Counted from the first letter of the stretch, positions 43,191 through 52,066 are shown. The stretch is DNA of 64,000 nt from Micromonospora zamorensis (GCF_900090275.1 NZ_LT607755.1:1922001-1986000), one strand, 5' to 3'. Numbers and translations: made by a program. The notes: generated by a model not told the origin, from the letters alone.

Positions 43191-44342
43191 CTACCGCATG
43201 TGGTCGGACAGTCCGTAGGTCTTCGCGATGATCTCGCGCTGGATCTCGCTGGTGCCGCCGTAGACGGTGGACACGACCGAGGACCGGACCAGGCGCTCCA
43301 TGTCGAACTCGGTCGCGTACCCGTAGCCGCCCATCATCTGCATGGCGTCCAGGGCGACGCGGCGGGCGGTCTCGGTGGCCTTGAGTTTCGCCATCGAGCT
43401 CTCCCGGGGCAGCAACGTGTCCGGAGAGCGGTCGACCTGGGCTGCGGTGTTGTAGACCAGGAGCCGGGCGCACTCGATCTCGGTGGCCAGGTCGGCCAGG
43501 CGATGCCGGATCACCTGGAACGACCCGATCGGCCGGCGGAACTGCTGCCGGTTCTTGACGTATTCCACGACGTCGTCGAACGCCCGCTGCGCGGTGCCGA
43601 GCATCAGGCTGGCGAGGATCAGCCGCTCCATGTTGAGCCCGGCCATCAGCTGCCGCCAGCCGTTGTCGATCTGGCCGACCACGGCGTCGGCGGGCAGCGC
43701 GCAGTCGGCGAAGTAGAGGTCGTTGACCTCCCGGCCGCCCATGGTGTCGATACCGGAGATCGTCAGTCCGGGTGCGTTGGCGGGGACCAGGAACATGGTC
43801 AGGCCGTCGTGGTCGCCGGCCCGGCCCGACGTACGGGCGACCAGCAGAATGTGCTCGGCGAGATGGGCGTTGGAACACCAGGTCTTCTGGCCGTTGATGA
43901 GGAATCCGTCGCCCCGGCGCTCGGCGCGGCAGCTCAGGTTGGCCACGTCCGAGCCGGCCTCGGGCTCGGACATCGCGACCGCCTCGACGACGCCGCGGGC
44001 CACCCCGCTCAGGATGAGCTTCTTCTGCTCCGCCGAACCGAACCGCACGTAGGTGGCGGCGACGATGATCGACGTGGTGAAGCCGCCGATCGGCGCCATC
44101 GCTCTGGCGGTCCCCTCCAGAAAGAGGCAGAGCTCCACCATCCCCGCGCCACCGCCGTCGAACTCCTCCGGCAGCGACAGACCCAGCCAGCCGAGGTCGG
44201 CCATCTTGCGATACAACTCCGGGCTGTGGGGTTCCCGTCCGCCGTTGGTGAGTCTCTGCCGTTGCTCACGGGTTCCGGCCTCGCGGCGGCAGAAATCCTG
44301 CACGGCCGCGACAAGGGACCGTTGCTCGTCGCTCCATTCCAC
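43191..44342 (-). CDS. Acyl-CoA dehydrogenase
   Basis: 383 residues, normal family length. VAMSEPEAGSDVANL is the flavin/substrate loop, NRQQFRRPIGSFQ the mid-domain motif, and YGGTSEIQREII the C-terminal signature. The Glu used as base in many family members would lie near MMGGYGYATEFDMERL. It belongs to the FadE-type group that handles long or branched acyl-CoAs. Divergent from the aldehyde dehydrogenase gene with a shared promoter region containing the GntR-type box. Confidence 0.9.
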   Translation of the reverse strand: MEWSDEQRSLVAAVQDFCRREAGTREQRQRLTNGGREPHSPELYRKMADLGWLGLSLPEEFDGGGAGMVELCLFLEGTARAMAPIGGFTTSIIVAATYVRFGSAEQKKLILSGVARGVVEAVAMSEPEAGSDVANLSCRAERRGDGFLINGQKTWCSNAHLAEHILLVARTSGRAGDHDGLTMFLVPANAPGLTISGIDTMGGREVNDLYFADCALPADAVVGQIDNGWRQLMAGLNMERLILASLMLGTAQRAFDDVVEYVKNRQQFRRPIGSFQVIRHRLADLATEIECARLLVYNTAAQVDRSPDTLLPRESSMAKLKATETARRVALDAMQMMGGYGYATEFDMERLVRSSVVSTVYGGTSEIQREIIAKTYGLSDHMR

Positions 44343-44394
44343 AGCTGTACCTCCAGCATCGCAAAGGGATTGACAGCAAGGCTAGACTATCGAA

Positions 44395-44406
44395 TATCAA
44401 ATGTCA
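44395..44406. promoter_or_regulatory. Shared 12-mer TATCAAATGTCA, site A
   Basis: The 12-mer lies in the 75-base divergent region between the acyl-CoA dehydrogenase and aldehyde dehydrogenase genes, 11 bases before the latter's ATG and partly over its ribosome site. The identical 12-mer recurs at 46601 beside the GntR gene. Its position suits a repressor site for the adjacent FCD-type GntR protein. Confidence 0.6.
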
Positions 44407-44417
44407 GGAGGATGCCG

Positions 44418-45908
44418 ATGACGTCCCTCGTTGAGCACCCTCGCCGGTTGCACGTCGTCGACCCGATCACCGGCGAGTCCCGCACCGATTACGACCTGGC
44501 CGACGAGGCCGCGGTGAGTGCCGCCGTGCAACAGGCCCGCGAGGCGGCCGGCTGGTGGTCCGGCCTGGACGCCCGGCAACGTCGGCGTCATCTGCTCGCC
44601 TACAAGGCACTCGTCGCGAGCCGCATCGACGAGCTGGCCGAGCTCATCCGCAGCGAGACCGGCAAGCCCCTCGCCGGGGCCCAGCTGGAGGTGATGCTCG
44701 CCGTCGAGCACCTGGACTGGGCCGCCCGGCACGCCCGGCATGTGCTGAAACGGCGGTCGGTGTCCTCCGGCCTGCTCGCGTTCAATCAGGCCAGCTCCGT
44801 GGAGTACGTGCCGTACGGCGTCGTCGGCGTGATCGGGCCGTGGAACTATCCGGTCTACACGCCGATGGGGGCGATATCGCACGCGCTGGCCGCCGGCAAC
44901 GCGGTGGTCTTCAAGCCCAGCGAGTACACCCCCGGTGTCGGCCTGTGGCTGGCCCAGCGTTGGAGCGAGCTGCATCCCGACCGACCGGTCCTGCAGGCCG
45001 TCACGGGTGACGGCACGACCGGGGCCGCGCTGTGCCGGGCAGGGGTCGACAAGATCGCGTTCACCGGGTCGGCCGCGACGGCACGGGCGGTCATGGCCGC
45101 CTGCGCCGAGAACCTGATCCCCGTCGTTATCGAGGGCGGCGGCAAGGACGCGCTCATCGTCACGGCCGACGCCGACCTCGACGCGGCCGCCCAGGCGGCC
45201 GTGTTCGGTGGCCTGGGCAACGCCGGGCAGACGTGCGCCGGAGTCGAGCGCGTCTACGTCGAGCAGGCCGTGTACGAGCCGTTCCTGGCCAAGCTGGCCG
45301 ATCTGGTGCGGCAGGTCCGGCCGGGTGCCGAACCGGATGCGGCGTACGGGCCGATGAGCACGCCGGCCCAGCCGGGCATCGTGCTGAGCCACATCGCCGA
45401 CGCGATCGACCGGGGTGGCCGGGCGGTCGTCGGTGACACGAGTTCGGTGCGGCCTCCGTTCGTCGAGCCGGTCCTGCTGGCCGACGTCCCCGAGGACAGC
45501 ACGGCGGTCACCGACGAGACCTTCGGTCCGGTGCTGGTGGTCAACCCGGTGGCTGACGCCGACGAGGCGCTGCGCCGGACAAACGCGACCAGCTACGGGC
45601 TCTCCGGCTCAATCTTCACGCGCCATCGCCGCCGCGGACTGGCGCTCGCCGCGCGGCTGCGCGCGGGCGCGGTGTCGGTCAACTCGGTGCTCGGGTACGC
45701 CGGTGTGCCGTCACTGCCCTTCGGCGGCGTCGGCGACTCGGGCTTCGGGCGGGTCCACGGCGCCGACGGCCTGCGTGAGTTCAGCCGCCCGCGGTCGGTC
45801 ACCTGGCAGCGGTTCCGGCCGGCGATCGACGTGATGACGTTGCAGCCGACCGCTTCCGCCATGCGGACCTCGTTGGCGATGTTCAAGTGGCGCCATGGTC
45901 GCCGGTGA
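44418..45908 (+). CDS. Aldehyde dehydrogenase
   Basis: 496 residues from ATG 44418, with AGGAGG six bases upstream. Active-site residues: Asn143 (GPWNYP), Lys166, Glu239 (VIEGGGKD) and nucleophile Cys273 (NAGQTCAG). NAD(P)-dependent oxidation of an aldehyde to an acid. In rubber degraders the Lcp products carry aldehyde ends that must be oxidised before CoA activation, and this is the best candidate in the island. C-terminal 30 residues extend past the usual family end. Stop is one base from that of the convergent GntR gene. Confidence 0.92.
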   Translation: MTSLVEHPRRLHVVDPITGESRTDYDLADEAAVSAAVQQAREAAGWWSGLDARQRRRHLLAYKALVASRIDELAELIRSETGKPLAGAQLEVMLAVEHLDWAARHARHVLKRRSVSSGLLAFNQASSVEYVPYGVVGVIGPWNYPVYTPMGAISHALAAGNAVVFKPSEYTPGVGLWLAQRWSELHPDRPVLQAVTGDGTTGAALCRAGVDKIAFTGSAATARAVMAACAENLIPVVIEGGGKDALIVTADADLDAAAQAAVFGGLGNAGQTCAGVERVYVEQAVYEPFLAKLADLVRQVRPGAEPDAAYGPMSTPAQPGIVLSHIADAIDRGGRAVVGDTSSVRPPFVEPVLLADVPEDSTAVTDETFGPVLVVNPVADADEALRRTNATSYGLSGSIFTRHRRRGLALAARLRAGAVSVNSVLGYAGVPSLPFGGVGDSGFGRVHGADGLREFSRPRSVTWQRFRPAIDVMTLQPTASAMRTSLAMFKWRHGRR

Positions 45909-45909
45909 C

Positions 45910-46590
45910 TCACCCGCTCCACATCCCCAGACCATCGAGATGCTTCACCAACCGCTCTGCGCCGTCGGTGAAGTGGCGGGCCATGACGGGCCGGACGGTG
46001 ACAGGGTCGTGGGCATCGAGCGCGTTGAGCAGGGCCTCGTGATCGGCGATCATGCTCGCCCGCCACTCCGGGTCGGCCGCGTAGAACCGCGACGGCGTGT
46101 AGCGCGTTGCCGTCCGCAGCAGCCAGGACAACTTGCGCGCGTCGGTCAGCCGGTTGATGCTGCGGTGGAACTCGAACTCGAGCTGCTCGACCCGGCTGAC
46201 CTGCCTGGCCTGGGCGGCCCGGCGCAGCCGCTCGTGCTGCTGCCGCAGGTCGTCGAGCTGGGCCGGCGTGATGCTGACGGCGACCCGGGCGGCGAGTTCG
46301 CCGGCGATGTGACCCTGCAGACTGAACACGTCGATGATGTCCTGCCTGGACAGCGGCGCGACCACGTGGCCCCGTCGCGGCTGCAGCTCGACCATGTCCT
46401 CCGCGCGCAGCATCAGCAGGGCCTCGCGCACCGGCGTGATGCTCAGCCCGGTCTCCTGCGCGACCTCCTCGAGCCGGATCCGCTCACCGGGGCGCAGCTG
46501 CCCCGACATGATCCGGTCGCGCAGCAGGCTCGCCACCGTCTCTGACAACTGAGGATGAGAAACGTCCTGGACCTTGCTCCGCTCCGCCAC
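45910..46590 (-). CDS. GntR-family regulator, FCD (FadR/VanR-type) domain
   Basis: 226 residues. The winged helix (LLRDRIMSGQLRPGERIRLE and LSITPVREALLMLRAEDMVE) occupies about 18-80; the C-terminal FCD domain (90-220) contains the Asp/His residues of a metal-linked ligand site (EFEFHRSINRL, DHEALLNALDAHD). These regulators bind small organic acids. Its promoter overlaps that of the enoyl-CoA hydratase-like gene, where the 12-mer box lies, so it probably represses both itself and the catabolic genes on either side. Confidence 0.88.
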   Translation of the reverse strand: MAERSKVQDVSHPQLSETVASLLRDRIMSGQLRPGERIRLEEVAQETGLSITPVREALLMLRAEDMVELQPRRGHVVAPLSRQDIIDVFSLQGHIAGELAARVAVSITPAQLDDLRQQHERLRRAAQARQVSRVEQLEFEFHRSINRLTDARKLSWLLRTATRYTPSRFYAADPEWRASMIADHEALLNALDAHDPVTVRPVMARHFTDGAERLVKHLDGLGMWSG

Positions 46591-46600
46591 ACCGATAAGG

Positions 46601-46619
46601 TATCAAATGTCAAATGTCA
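46601..46619. promoter_or_regulatory. Shared 12-mer TATCAAATGTCA, site B, with tandem half-copy
   Basis: TATCAAATGTCA (46601-46612) is followed by an overlapping second TCAAATGTCA (46608-46617 region), between the divergent GntR gene (start 46590) and the crotonase gene (ATG 46634). Identical to site A at 44395. Autoregulation by GntR is likely. Confidence 0.6.
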
Positions 46620-46633
46620 CAAGGGATGCGTCG

Positions 46634-47452
46634 ATGAGCTCCCTGCGGGAGGCCGAACCGGCCGGTCACGGTCTGCGGGCCGCCACCCACGCCGGGGTCC
46701 GCACGATCTGGTTCGACCGGCCCGAGCAGCGGAACGCGATGACGCTGGACATGTTCCGCGACTACTACGCGGCGTTGCAGGCCGCCGACGCGGATCCGCA
46801 GGTGCGGGCGATCGTGGTGACCGGTGCCGGCGACTGGTTCTGTGTGGGCGCCGACCCGGAGGCGCTGCACGCGCTGCTCGACGAGCGTCACCGCGACCGG
46901 CTGGTGGACGATTTCGGCTTCGCACCCCATCTGCCTTTGACGCTCGGAACGCCGATCGTCGCGGCGGTCAACGGCGGCGCCGCCGGCCTCGGCCTGGTCC
47001 ACGCGCTCTATGCCGACGTGCGGTTCCTGTCGTCGCAGGCACGCCTGGCCGCCGCGTTCAGCCGGCTCGGCCTCATCGCCGAGTACGGCAGCGCCTGGCT
47101 GCTGCCCCGGCTGGTCGGTGTCGGCAACACGCTCGATCTGCTGGTGTCCGGGCGCAAGATCGACGCCGCAGAGGCGTTCCGGATCGGACTGGTGCAACGG
47201 GTGCTCCCACGCGACGAGGTGCTGGCCGAGGCACAAGCCTATGCCGCCGATCTCGCCGCGCACTGCTCACCGGCGTCCATGGCGGTCATCCGCCGGCAGG
47301 TGTGGTCGGGCCTGGAGACCGGGGCCGCCGAGGCTGCCGCCGACGCCAACCGGCTCATGGCCGCGTCCCTCGCCGGGGCCGAGTTCGGTGAGGCCCTCGC
47401 CAGCCAGGTCCAGGGGCGTGCTCCCCGCTTCGCGGCGCGGTCCGGCGCATGA
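46634..47452 (+). CDS. Crotonase-fold protein, probable enoyl-CoA hydratase/isomerase
   Basis: 272 residues from ATG 46634. Oxyanion-hole segments are VGADPEALHA and VNGGAAGLGLVHAL. The two Glu residues of a true hydratase are not both present: the first position is in GLGLVHAL (no Glu), and the remaining acidic residue is Glu150 in GLIAEYGSAWLLPRL, the position used by enoyl-CoA isomerases. Delta3,delta2-isomerase activity is therefore more likely than hydration. That would fit isoprenoid chains, whose double bonds fall out of register for beta-oxidation. The stop overlaps the start of the racemase gene. Confidence 0.75.
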   Translation: MSSLREAEPAGHGLRAATHAGVRTIWFDRPEQRNAMTLDMFRDYYAALQAADADPQVRAIVVTGAGDWFCVGADPEALHALLDERHRDRLVDDFGFAPHLPLTLGTPIVAAVNGGAAGLGLVHALYADVRFLSSQARLAAAFSRLGLIAEYGSAWLLPRLVGVGNTLDLLVSGRKIDAAEAFRIGLVQRVLPRDEVLAEAQAYAADLAAHCSPASMAVIRRQVWSGLETGAAEAAADANRLMAASLAGAEFGEALASQVQGRAPRFAARSGA

Positions 47453-48606
47453 ACGGCCCGCTGGACGGCATCCGCGTCGTGGAACTCGCCGGGATCGGCC
47501 CGGGCCCGTTCGCGGCGATGCTGCTGGCCGACCTGGGCGCCGACGTCATCCGGGTCGACCGACCGGAGCCGGGCGCGCTGTCGGCTGGCTCCCCGGGACG
47601 GGACCTGCTCAACCGGGGCAAGCGGTCGGTCGTCGTGGACCTGAAGCATCCCGACGGGGCCGAGGTGGTCCTCGGACTGGCCGACCACGCCGCGATCATG
47701 ATCGAGGGCTGGCGTCCCGGGGTGGCCGAACGGCTGGGCATCGGACCGCAGGTTGCGCTGGAGCGCAACCCGGGCCTCGTCTACGGACGAATGACCGGAT
47801 GGGGACAGCAGGGGCCGCTGGCCCGCGCCGCCGGCCACGACATCGACTACATCGCCGTCGCCGGCGCACTCCATCCGATCGGCCGCGCCGGCGAGCCGCC
47901 GCAGATTCCGCTCAACCTCGTCGGTGACTTCGGTGGTGGCGCGCTCTACCTCGTCGTCGGCTGCCTGGCGGCGCTGCACGTGGCCCGGACCACCGGGCGC
48001 GGGCAGGTCGTCGATGCCGCCATCGTCGACGGCACGGCCCACCTCACCACGATGTTCACCGGCCTCCTCGCTGCCGGCGCGTGGCAGCCCGAGCGTGGCC
48101 GCAACCTGCTCGACGGCGGGGCGCCGTTCTACGACGTCTACGCGACCTCTGATGGCGGTTACATGGCGGTCGGCGCACTGGAACCCCAGTTCTACGCCGA
48201 ACTCCTGCGGCTGCTCGGGCTGGCCGACGTGGACCTGCCGGCCCAGCACGACGTCGCCGGATGGCCGGTGCTGCGCGAACGCTTCGCGAAGGTCTTCGCC
48301 GAGGGCACCCGCGACGAGTGGACGAAGCTGTTCGATGGCACCGACGCCTGCGTGGCGCCGGTGCTGTCGCTCGCCGAGGCGCAGCGCCATCCGCACCTGG
48401 TGGCCCGCGCGACGTTCGAGGAGCACTCCGACGTCCGGCAGCCCGCGGTGGCGCCCCGCCTGTCGCGGACACCGGGGGCGATCGGCGGCAGCCCGCCGGT
48501 GCCGGGCGCGGACACCGAGGCCGTGCTCACCGAGTGGGGTCTCGGCGCACACCGACAGCGGTGGCTGGACAACGGCGCCGTCAGCCAGACACAAGGAGTT
48601 CGCTGA
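47449..48606 (+). CDS. mcr: Alpha-methylacyl-CoA racemase (class III CoA-transferase family)
   Basis: 385 residues. The active-site residues known from the Mycobacterium tuberculosis enzyme (His126, Asp156, Glu241) are found with a shift of four: His130 (AGHDIDY), Asp160 (NLVGDFGGG) and Glu245 (ALEPQFY). It epimerises (R)- and (S)-2-methylacyl-CoA so that methyl-branched chains can enter beta-oxidation. It is known to be needed for methyl-branched acid and rubber breakdown in actinobacteria. ATGA overlap with the crotonase gene and TGATG overlap with the LLM gene show a tight operon. Confidence 0.9.
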   Translation: MNGPLDGIRVVELAGIGPGPFAAMLLADLGADVIRVDRPEPGALSAGSPGRDLLNRGKRSVVVDLKHPDGAEVVLGLADHAAIMIEGWRPGVAERLGIGPQVALERNPGLVYGRMTGWGQQGPLARAAGHDIDYIAVAGALHPIGRAGEPPQIPLNLVGDFGGGALYLVVGCLAALHVARTTGRGQVVDAAIVDGTAHLTTMFTGLLAAGAWQPERGRNLLDGGAPFYDVYATSDGGYMAVGALEPQFYAELLRLLGLADVDLPAQHDVAGWPVLRERFAKVFAEGTRDEWTKLFDGTDACVAPVLSLAEAQRHPHLVARATFEEHSDVRQPAVAPRLSRTPGAIGGSPPVPGADTEAVLTEWGLGAHRQRWLDNGAVSQTQGVR

Positions 48607-49634
48607 TGCGGATCGCGACACCGTTGGCCTATGCCACGGACCCCAGGAGCGGTGCGGACGCCGTGGCCGAATGGGAGCATGACGGCCTCGACGTGGTCTG
48701 GGTATCGGAGGCCTACGGCTTCGACGCCCCGACGATCATGGGCTACCTCGCCGCGAAGACGACCCGGTTGCAGATCGGCTCCGCCATCCTGCCCATCTAC
48801 TCCCGAACCCCGGCGCTGCTGGCACAGACCGCGGCCGGCCTGGACGCGATCTCGGGGGGCCGCGCCATCCTCGGCCTCGGCGCGTCCGGACCGCAGGTGA
48901 TCGAGGGATGGCACGGCGTCGCCTACGACCGACCGCTCGGACGGACCCGCGAGGTGATCCGGATCTGTCGGCAGGTGTGGCGACGCGAGACGCTGATCCA
49001 GGACGGCATCTACCGGCTGCCGCTGCCCGCCGGGGAGGGCACCGGCCTCGGCAAACCGCTGAAGATCCTCACCCACCCGGTCCGCGACCACATCCCGATC
49101 TACGTGGCCAGCCTGGGTGACAAGAACGTGCAGATGACCGCCGAGCTCGCCGACGGGTGGCTGCCCTTCCTGTACGACCCCGAGCGCGCGGCCGACGTCT
49201 GGGGCACCGCGTTGACAGCCGGCCAGGCCAAGCGGCCCGACGATCTCCGACCGCTCGAGGTCGTGGCCGGCGGCCCACTGGCCATCGGACCGGACGTGAC
49301 CGGCCTGCGCGACCTCGCCCGGCCACTGATCGCCCTGTACGTCGGTGGCATGGGCGCCAAGGGTCGCAACTTCTACCACGACCTGCTGTGCCGCTACGGC
49401 TACGCCGCCGAGGCGAGCCGCATCCAGGAGCTCTATCTGGCTGGCCGCAAAGCGGAGGCTGCCGCCGCCGTGCCGGCGGAACTGCTGGAACGCACCAGCC
49501 TGATCGGGCCGCAGAGCTACGTGCGGGACCGCGTCCAGGCCTATCGCGACGCCGGCGTCACGATCCTCAACGTCACGCCGCTGGGCTCCGATCCGCGGCG
49601 CCTCATCGCCTCAGTGAAGGACATGGCCCGGTAG
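48606..49634 (+). CDS. LLM-class, probably F420-dependent, oxidoreductase
   Basis: 342 residues from ATG 48606. A luciferase-like TIM barrel: GLDVVWVSEAYGFDAPTIMG, LQIGSAILPIYSRTPALLA, GRAILGLGASGPQVIEGWHG and TILNVTPLG are typical of F420-dependent enzymes in actinobacterial lipid and steroid clusters. It likely oxidises or reduces an acyl-CoA or alcohol intermediate. Cofactor is inferred from family. Between the racemase and a third acyl-CoA dehydrogenase in one operon. Confidence 0.87.
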   Translation: MRIATPLAYATDPRSGADAVAEWEHDGLDVVWVSEAYGFDAPTIMGYLAAKTTRLQIGSAILPIYSRTPALLAQTAAGLDAISGGRAILGLGASGPQVIEGWHGVAYDRPLGRTREVIRICRQVWRRETLIQDGIYRLPLPAGEGTGLGKPLKILTHPVRDHIPIYVASLGDKNVQMTAELADGWLPFLYDPERAADVWGTALTAGQAKRPDDLRPLEVVAGGPLAIGPDVTGLRDLARPLIALYVGGMGAKGRNFYHDLLCRYGYAAEASRIQELYLAGRKAEAAAAVPAELLERTSLIGPQSYVRDRVQAYRDAGVTILNVTPLGSDPRRLIASVKDMAR

Positions 49635-49662
49635 GGACCTGTGGAGCAAGGAGCTGACGTAC

Positions 49663-50799
49663 ATGGCGAACCGCACCATCTTCTCCGACGACCACCTCGC
49701 GTTCACCGAACTGGTGCGCGCCTTCATCGACAAGGAGATCGCGCCGCACCACGACCGCTGGGAAGCCGACGGCATCGTCGACCGCGGCCTGTGGCGGGCC
49801 GCCGGCGCCGCCGGCCTGCTGGGCTTCTCCGTCGACGAGCGGTACGGCGGCGGAGGGGTGACGGACCGGCGCTTCAGCGCCGTCCTCACCGAGGAACTGG
49901 CCCGTGCGGGCGCGAGCGGCCCGGCGTTCGGCCTGCACAACGACATCATCGGGCCATACCTCACCGACCTGACCAACGACGAGCAGAAGCAGCGGTGGCT
50001 GCCGGGCTTCTGCTCCGGCGATATCATCACCGCGATCGCCATGTCCGAACCCGGCGCCGGCAGCGACCTACAGGGCATCACGACCACTGCGGTCCGCGAC
50101 GGCGACACCTACGTCCTCAACGGGCAGAAGACCTTCATCAGCAACGGCATCCTGGCCGACCTGGTCATCGTCGTGGCCCGCACCGATCCGGGAGCGAGGC
50201 ACCGGGGGATCAGCCTGTTGGTGGTCGAGCGGGGCATGGACGGCTTCGAGCGCGGCCGCAACCTCGACAAGATCGGGCAGAAGGCGCAGGACACCGCCGA
50301 ACTGTTCTTCGCCGACGTCCGGGTGCCCGCGGCCAATCTCCTCGGCGTCGAGGGGCAGGGCTTCGCCTACCTGATGCGCAACCTGCCCTTCGAGCGGCTG
50401 TCGATCGCCGTCGCGGCGCTCGCCGGTGCCGAGACGGTGTTCGAGCAGACCCTCGCGTACTGCAAGCAGCGCGAGGCATTCGGCCGTCCCATCGGCACCT
50501 TCCAGCACAACCGGTTCGTGCTGGCCGAACTCGCCACCGAACTGCGCCTCGGCCGGGTCTTCGTCGACCAGTGCCTGGTCGAGCCCGCCCTCACGGCGGA
50601 GACGGCGGCGATGGCGAAATGGTGGTGCACCGAGCTGCAACACCGCACCGTCGACCGCTGCCTCCAGTTGCACGGCGGCTACGGCTACATGCGCGAGTAC
50701 CCGGTGGCCAAGGCGTACCTGGACGCCCGTGTCCAGACGATCTACGGCGGCACCACCGAGATCATGAAGGAGGTGATCGGCCGGTCACTCGGCCTGTGA
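49663..50799 (+). CDS. Acyl-CoA dehydrogenase
   Basis: 378 residues from ATG 49663, with AAGGAG upstream. AIAMSEPGAGSDLQGI, CKQREAFGRPIGTFQ, HGGYGYMREYPVAKAYLDAR and IYGGTTEIMKEVI are in family order; the base Glu is expected near YGGTTEI. This is the third such enzyme in the island and the last gene of the crotonase-mcr-LLM operon. Its 3' end overlaps that of the convergent TetR gene by 15 bases. Confidence 0.92.
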   Translation: MANRTIFSDDHLAFTELVRAFIDKEIAPHHDRWEADGIVDRGLWRAAGAAGLLGFSVDERYGGGGVTDRRFSAVLTEELARAGASGPAFGLHNDIIGPYLTDLTNDEQKQRWLPGFCSGDIITAIAMSEPGAGSDLQGITTTAVRDGDTYVLNGQKTFISNGILADLVIVVARTDPGARHRGISLLVVERGMDGFERGRNLDKIGQKAQDTAELFFADVRVPAANLLGVEGQGFAYLMRNLPFERLSIAVAALAGAETVFEQTLAYCKQREAFGRPIGTFQHNRFVLAELATELRLGRVFVDQCLVEPALTAETAAMAKWWCTELQHRTVDRCLQLHGGYGYMREYPVAKAYLDARVQTIYGGTTEIMKEVIGRSLGL

Positions 50800-51522
50800 G
50801 TCGCACTCCAACATGGGCACGAGGAACCGCCGGGCCACGGCACGCAGCTGTTCGGCGTCATCGAGGTCGACGACGGCGCTGGGAGTGACGAGGAAGGAGC
50901 AGGACAGGCGCGTCATCAACTCGGCCACCACCTCGACGTCCACCGTCTCGGAGATGGTGCCGGCGCGTTGCTCGCGGCGGAGTTGGCCGGCGACGAACCG
51001 TTGCACCGTGGCCAGCGTACGCCCGCCGTCGCTGGTCATCGAGGGGATGACCGCGTCCGGTTCGGCGGTCATCAGCCCTCCGATCAGCGGGTTGCGGCGG
51101 AAAGCCTGCAACGCGCTGACGAAGCCCAGCACCACCCGGTCGCCGACGGTCGCCGCCTGCTGGATGTCGAGGAGGAACTGGTCGAAGTAGCGACGGAACT
51201 CCCGCCGGACCACCTGCTCGACCAGCCTGTCCTTGGTGGCGAACCGGCGGTACGCCGTGATTCGGGAGACGCCGGCCCGGCGGGCCACGTCCTCCATGGT
51301 GGACCGCCGGATGCCCATGCGGCAGAACTGCTCGTAGGCGGCGTCGAGAAGCCGTGCGGTGACCTCGTCGCTGTCGTCCGCGCGTTCCAGCGCCTCGGTG
51401 AACGCGCGTTCCAGCAGCGACTCCGGGCCGGACGCGGGCAGCAGCGGTTGGCCGCTGTGCCCGTCATGACCTGCCTCGGGTAGCCCGGGGGACGGTGCGT
51501 TCGCGGATGCGCTCCGGGCCAT
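50785..51522 (-). CDS. TetR-family regulator
   Basis: 245 residues from ATG 51522. A 50-residue low-complexity N-terminus precedes the HTH: RLLDAAYEQFCRMGIRRSTM, EDVARRAGVSRITAYRRFAT and KDRLVEQVVRREF (about 55-110). The C-terminal helical domain is for ligand and dimer contacts. It closes the catabolic island and probably regulates the adjacent acyl-CoA dehydrogenase operon. A near-palindrome lies 21 bases before its start. Confidence 0.85.
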   Translation of the reverse strand: MARSASANAPSPGLPEAGHDGHSGQPLLPASGPESLLERAFTEALERADDSDEVTARLLDAAYEQFCRMGIRRSTMEDVARRAGVSRITAYRRFATKDRLVEQVVRREFRRYFDQFLLDIQQAATVGDRVVLGFVSALQAFRRNPLIGGLMTAEPDAVIPSMTSDGGRTLATVQRFVAGQLRREQRAGTISETVDVEVVAELMTRLSCSFLVTPSAVVDLDDAEQLRAVARRFLVPMLECDSQAE

Positions 51523-51542
51523 GGGCTGCCCTCTCGTGAGAT

Positions 51543-51569
51543 ACGGTGACGCACGTCTTGCATCACGGT
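51543..51569. promoter_or_regulatory. Candidate TetR autoregulatory operator
   Basis: ACGGTGACGCA (51543-51553) and TGCATCACGGT (51559-51569) form an imperfect inverted repeat (9 of 11 positions) around a 5-base centre, 21 bases upstream of the TetR ATG. Length and position are those of a typical TetR operator. Confidence 0.45.
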
Positions 51570-51817
51570 ACCAACCGCGTACCCGCAACGTTGATACCGG
51601 CGAGGCCGGTCTCGACGTTTGGTTCCCACTCAACCCCGGTGCCACCGATCGCGTCTCACTCTGCATCCGCTCGTGCACAAGAGGTGTACGCGACCTGGAG
51701 ATGGCGTGAGTCAGCACGACGACGAAGAGTTCCGGCTACCGGCAGCCTCAGCCACCGTTCCCTCAGTGCCACGCTGGCGTGAGGTTTCCTGACGCAGGAC
51801 CGGACGGTGCGAATCCT

Positions 51818-52066
51818 TCAGGTGCGCAGCCCGTTGGTGTCGGCTATCTCTTCGCGGAGACGGCGCTGCTCGGCCTTGCTCAGCGAATTGCCGTCGGTGA
51901 CGTGTAGGGCCCATGGTGTTGGGCAGGGGCCCTCGTGAGCGGTGTCCGGGCAGAGAGTTTCGACCAGACGATCGGTCAAGGCATCGACCTCGCTGGCAGA
52001 GGCGACCACCGGGATGGTGATCCGCCATAGCTGGGCCTGGCCGTCATCGGTCTCGAGAGTGGTCAT
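51818..52066 (-). CDS. Small conserved-looking hypothetical protein
   Basis: 82 residues from ATG 52066. The pattern LWRITIPVVASASEVDALTD, ETLCPDTAHEGPCPTPWAL and LREEIADTNGLR looks like a small actinobacterial family of unknown function with two cysteines (LCPD, GPCP). No neighbours suggest a role. The composition is strongly coding-like. Confidence 0.6.
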   Translation of the reverse strand: MTTLETDDGQAQLWRITIPVVASASEVDALTDRLVETLCPDTAHEGPCPTPWALHVTDGNSLSKAEQRRLREEIADTNGLRT

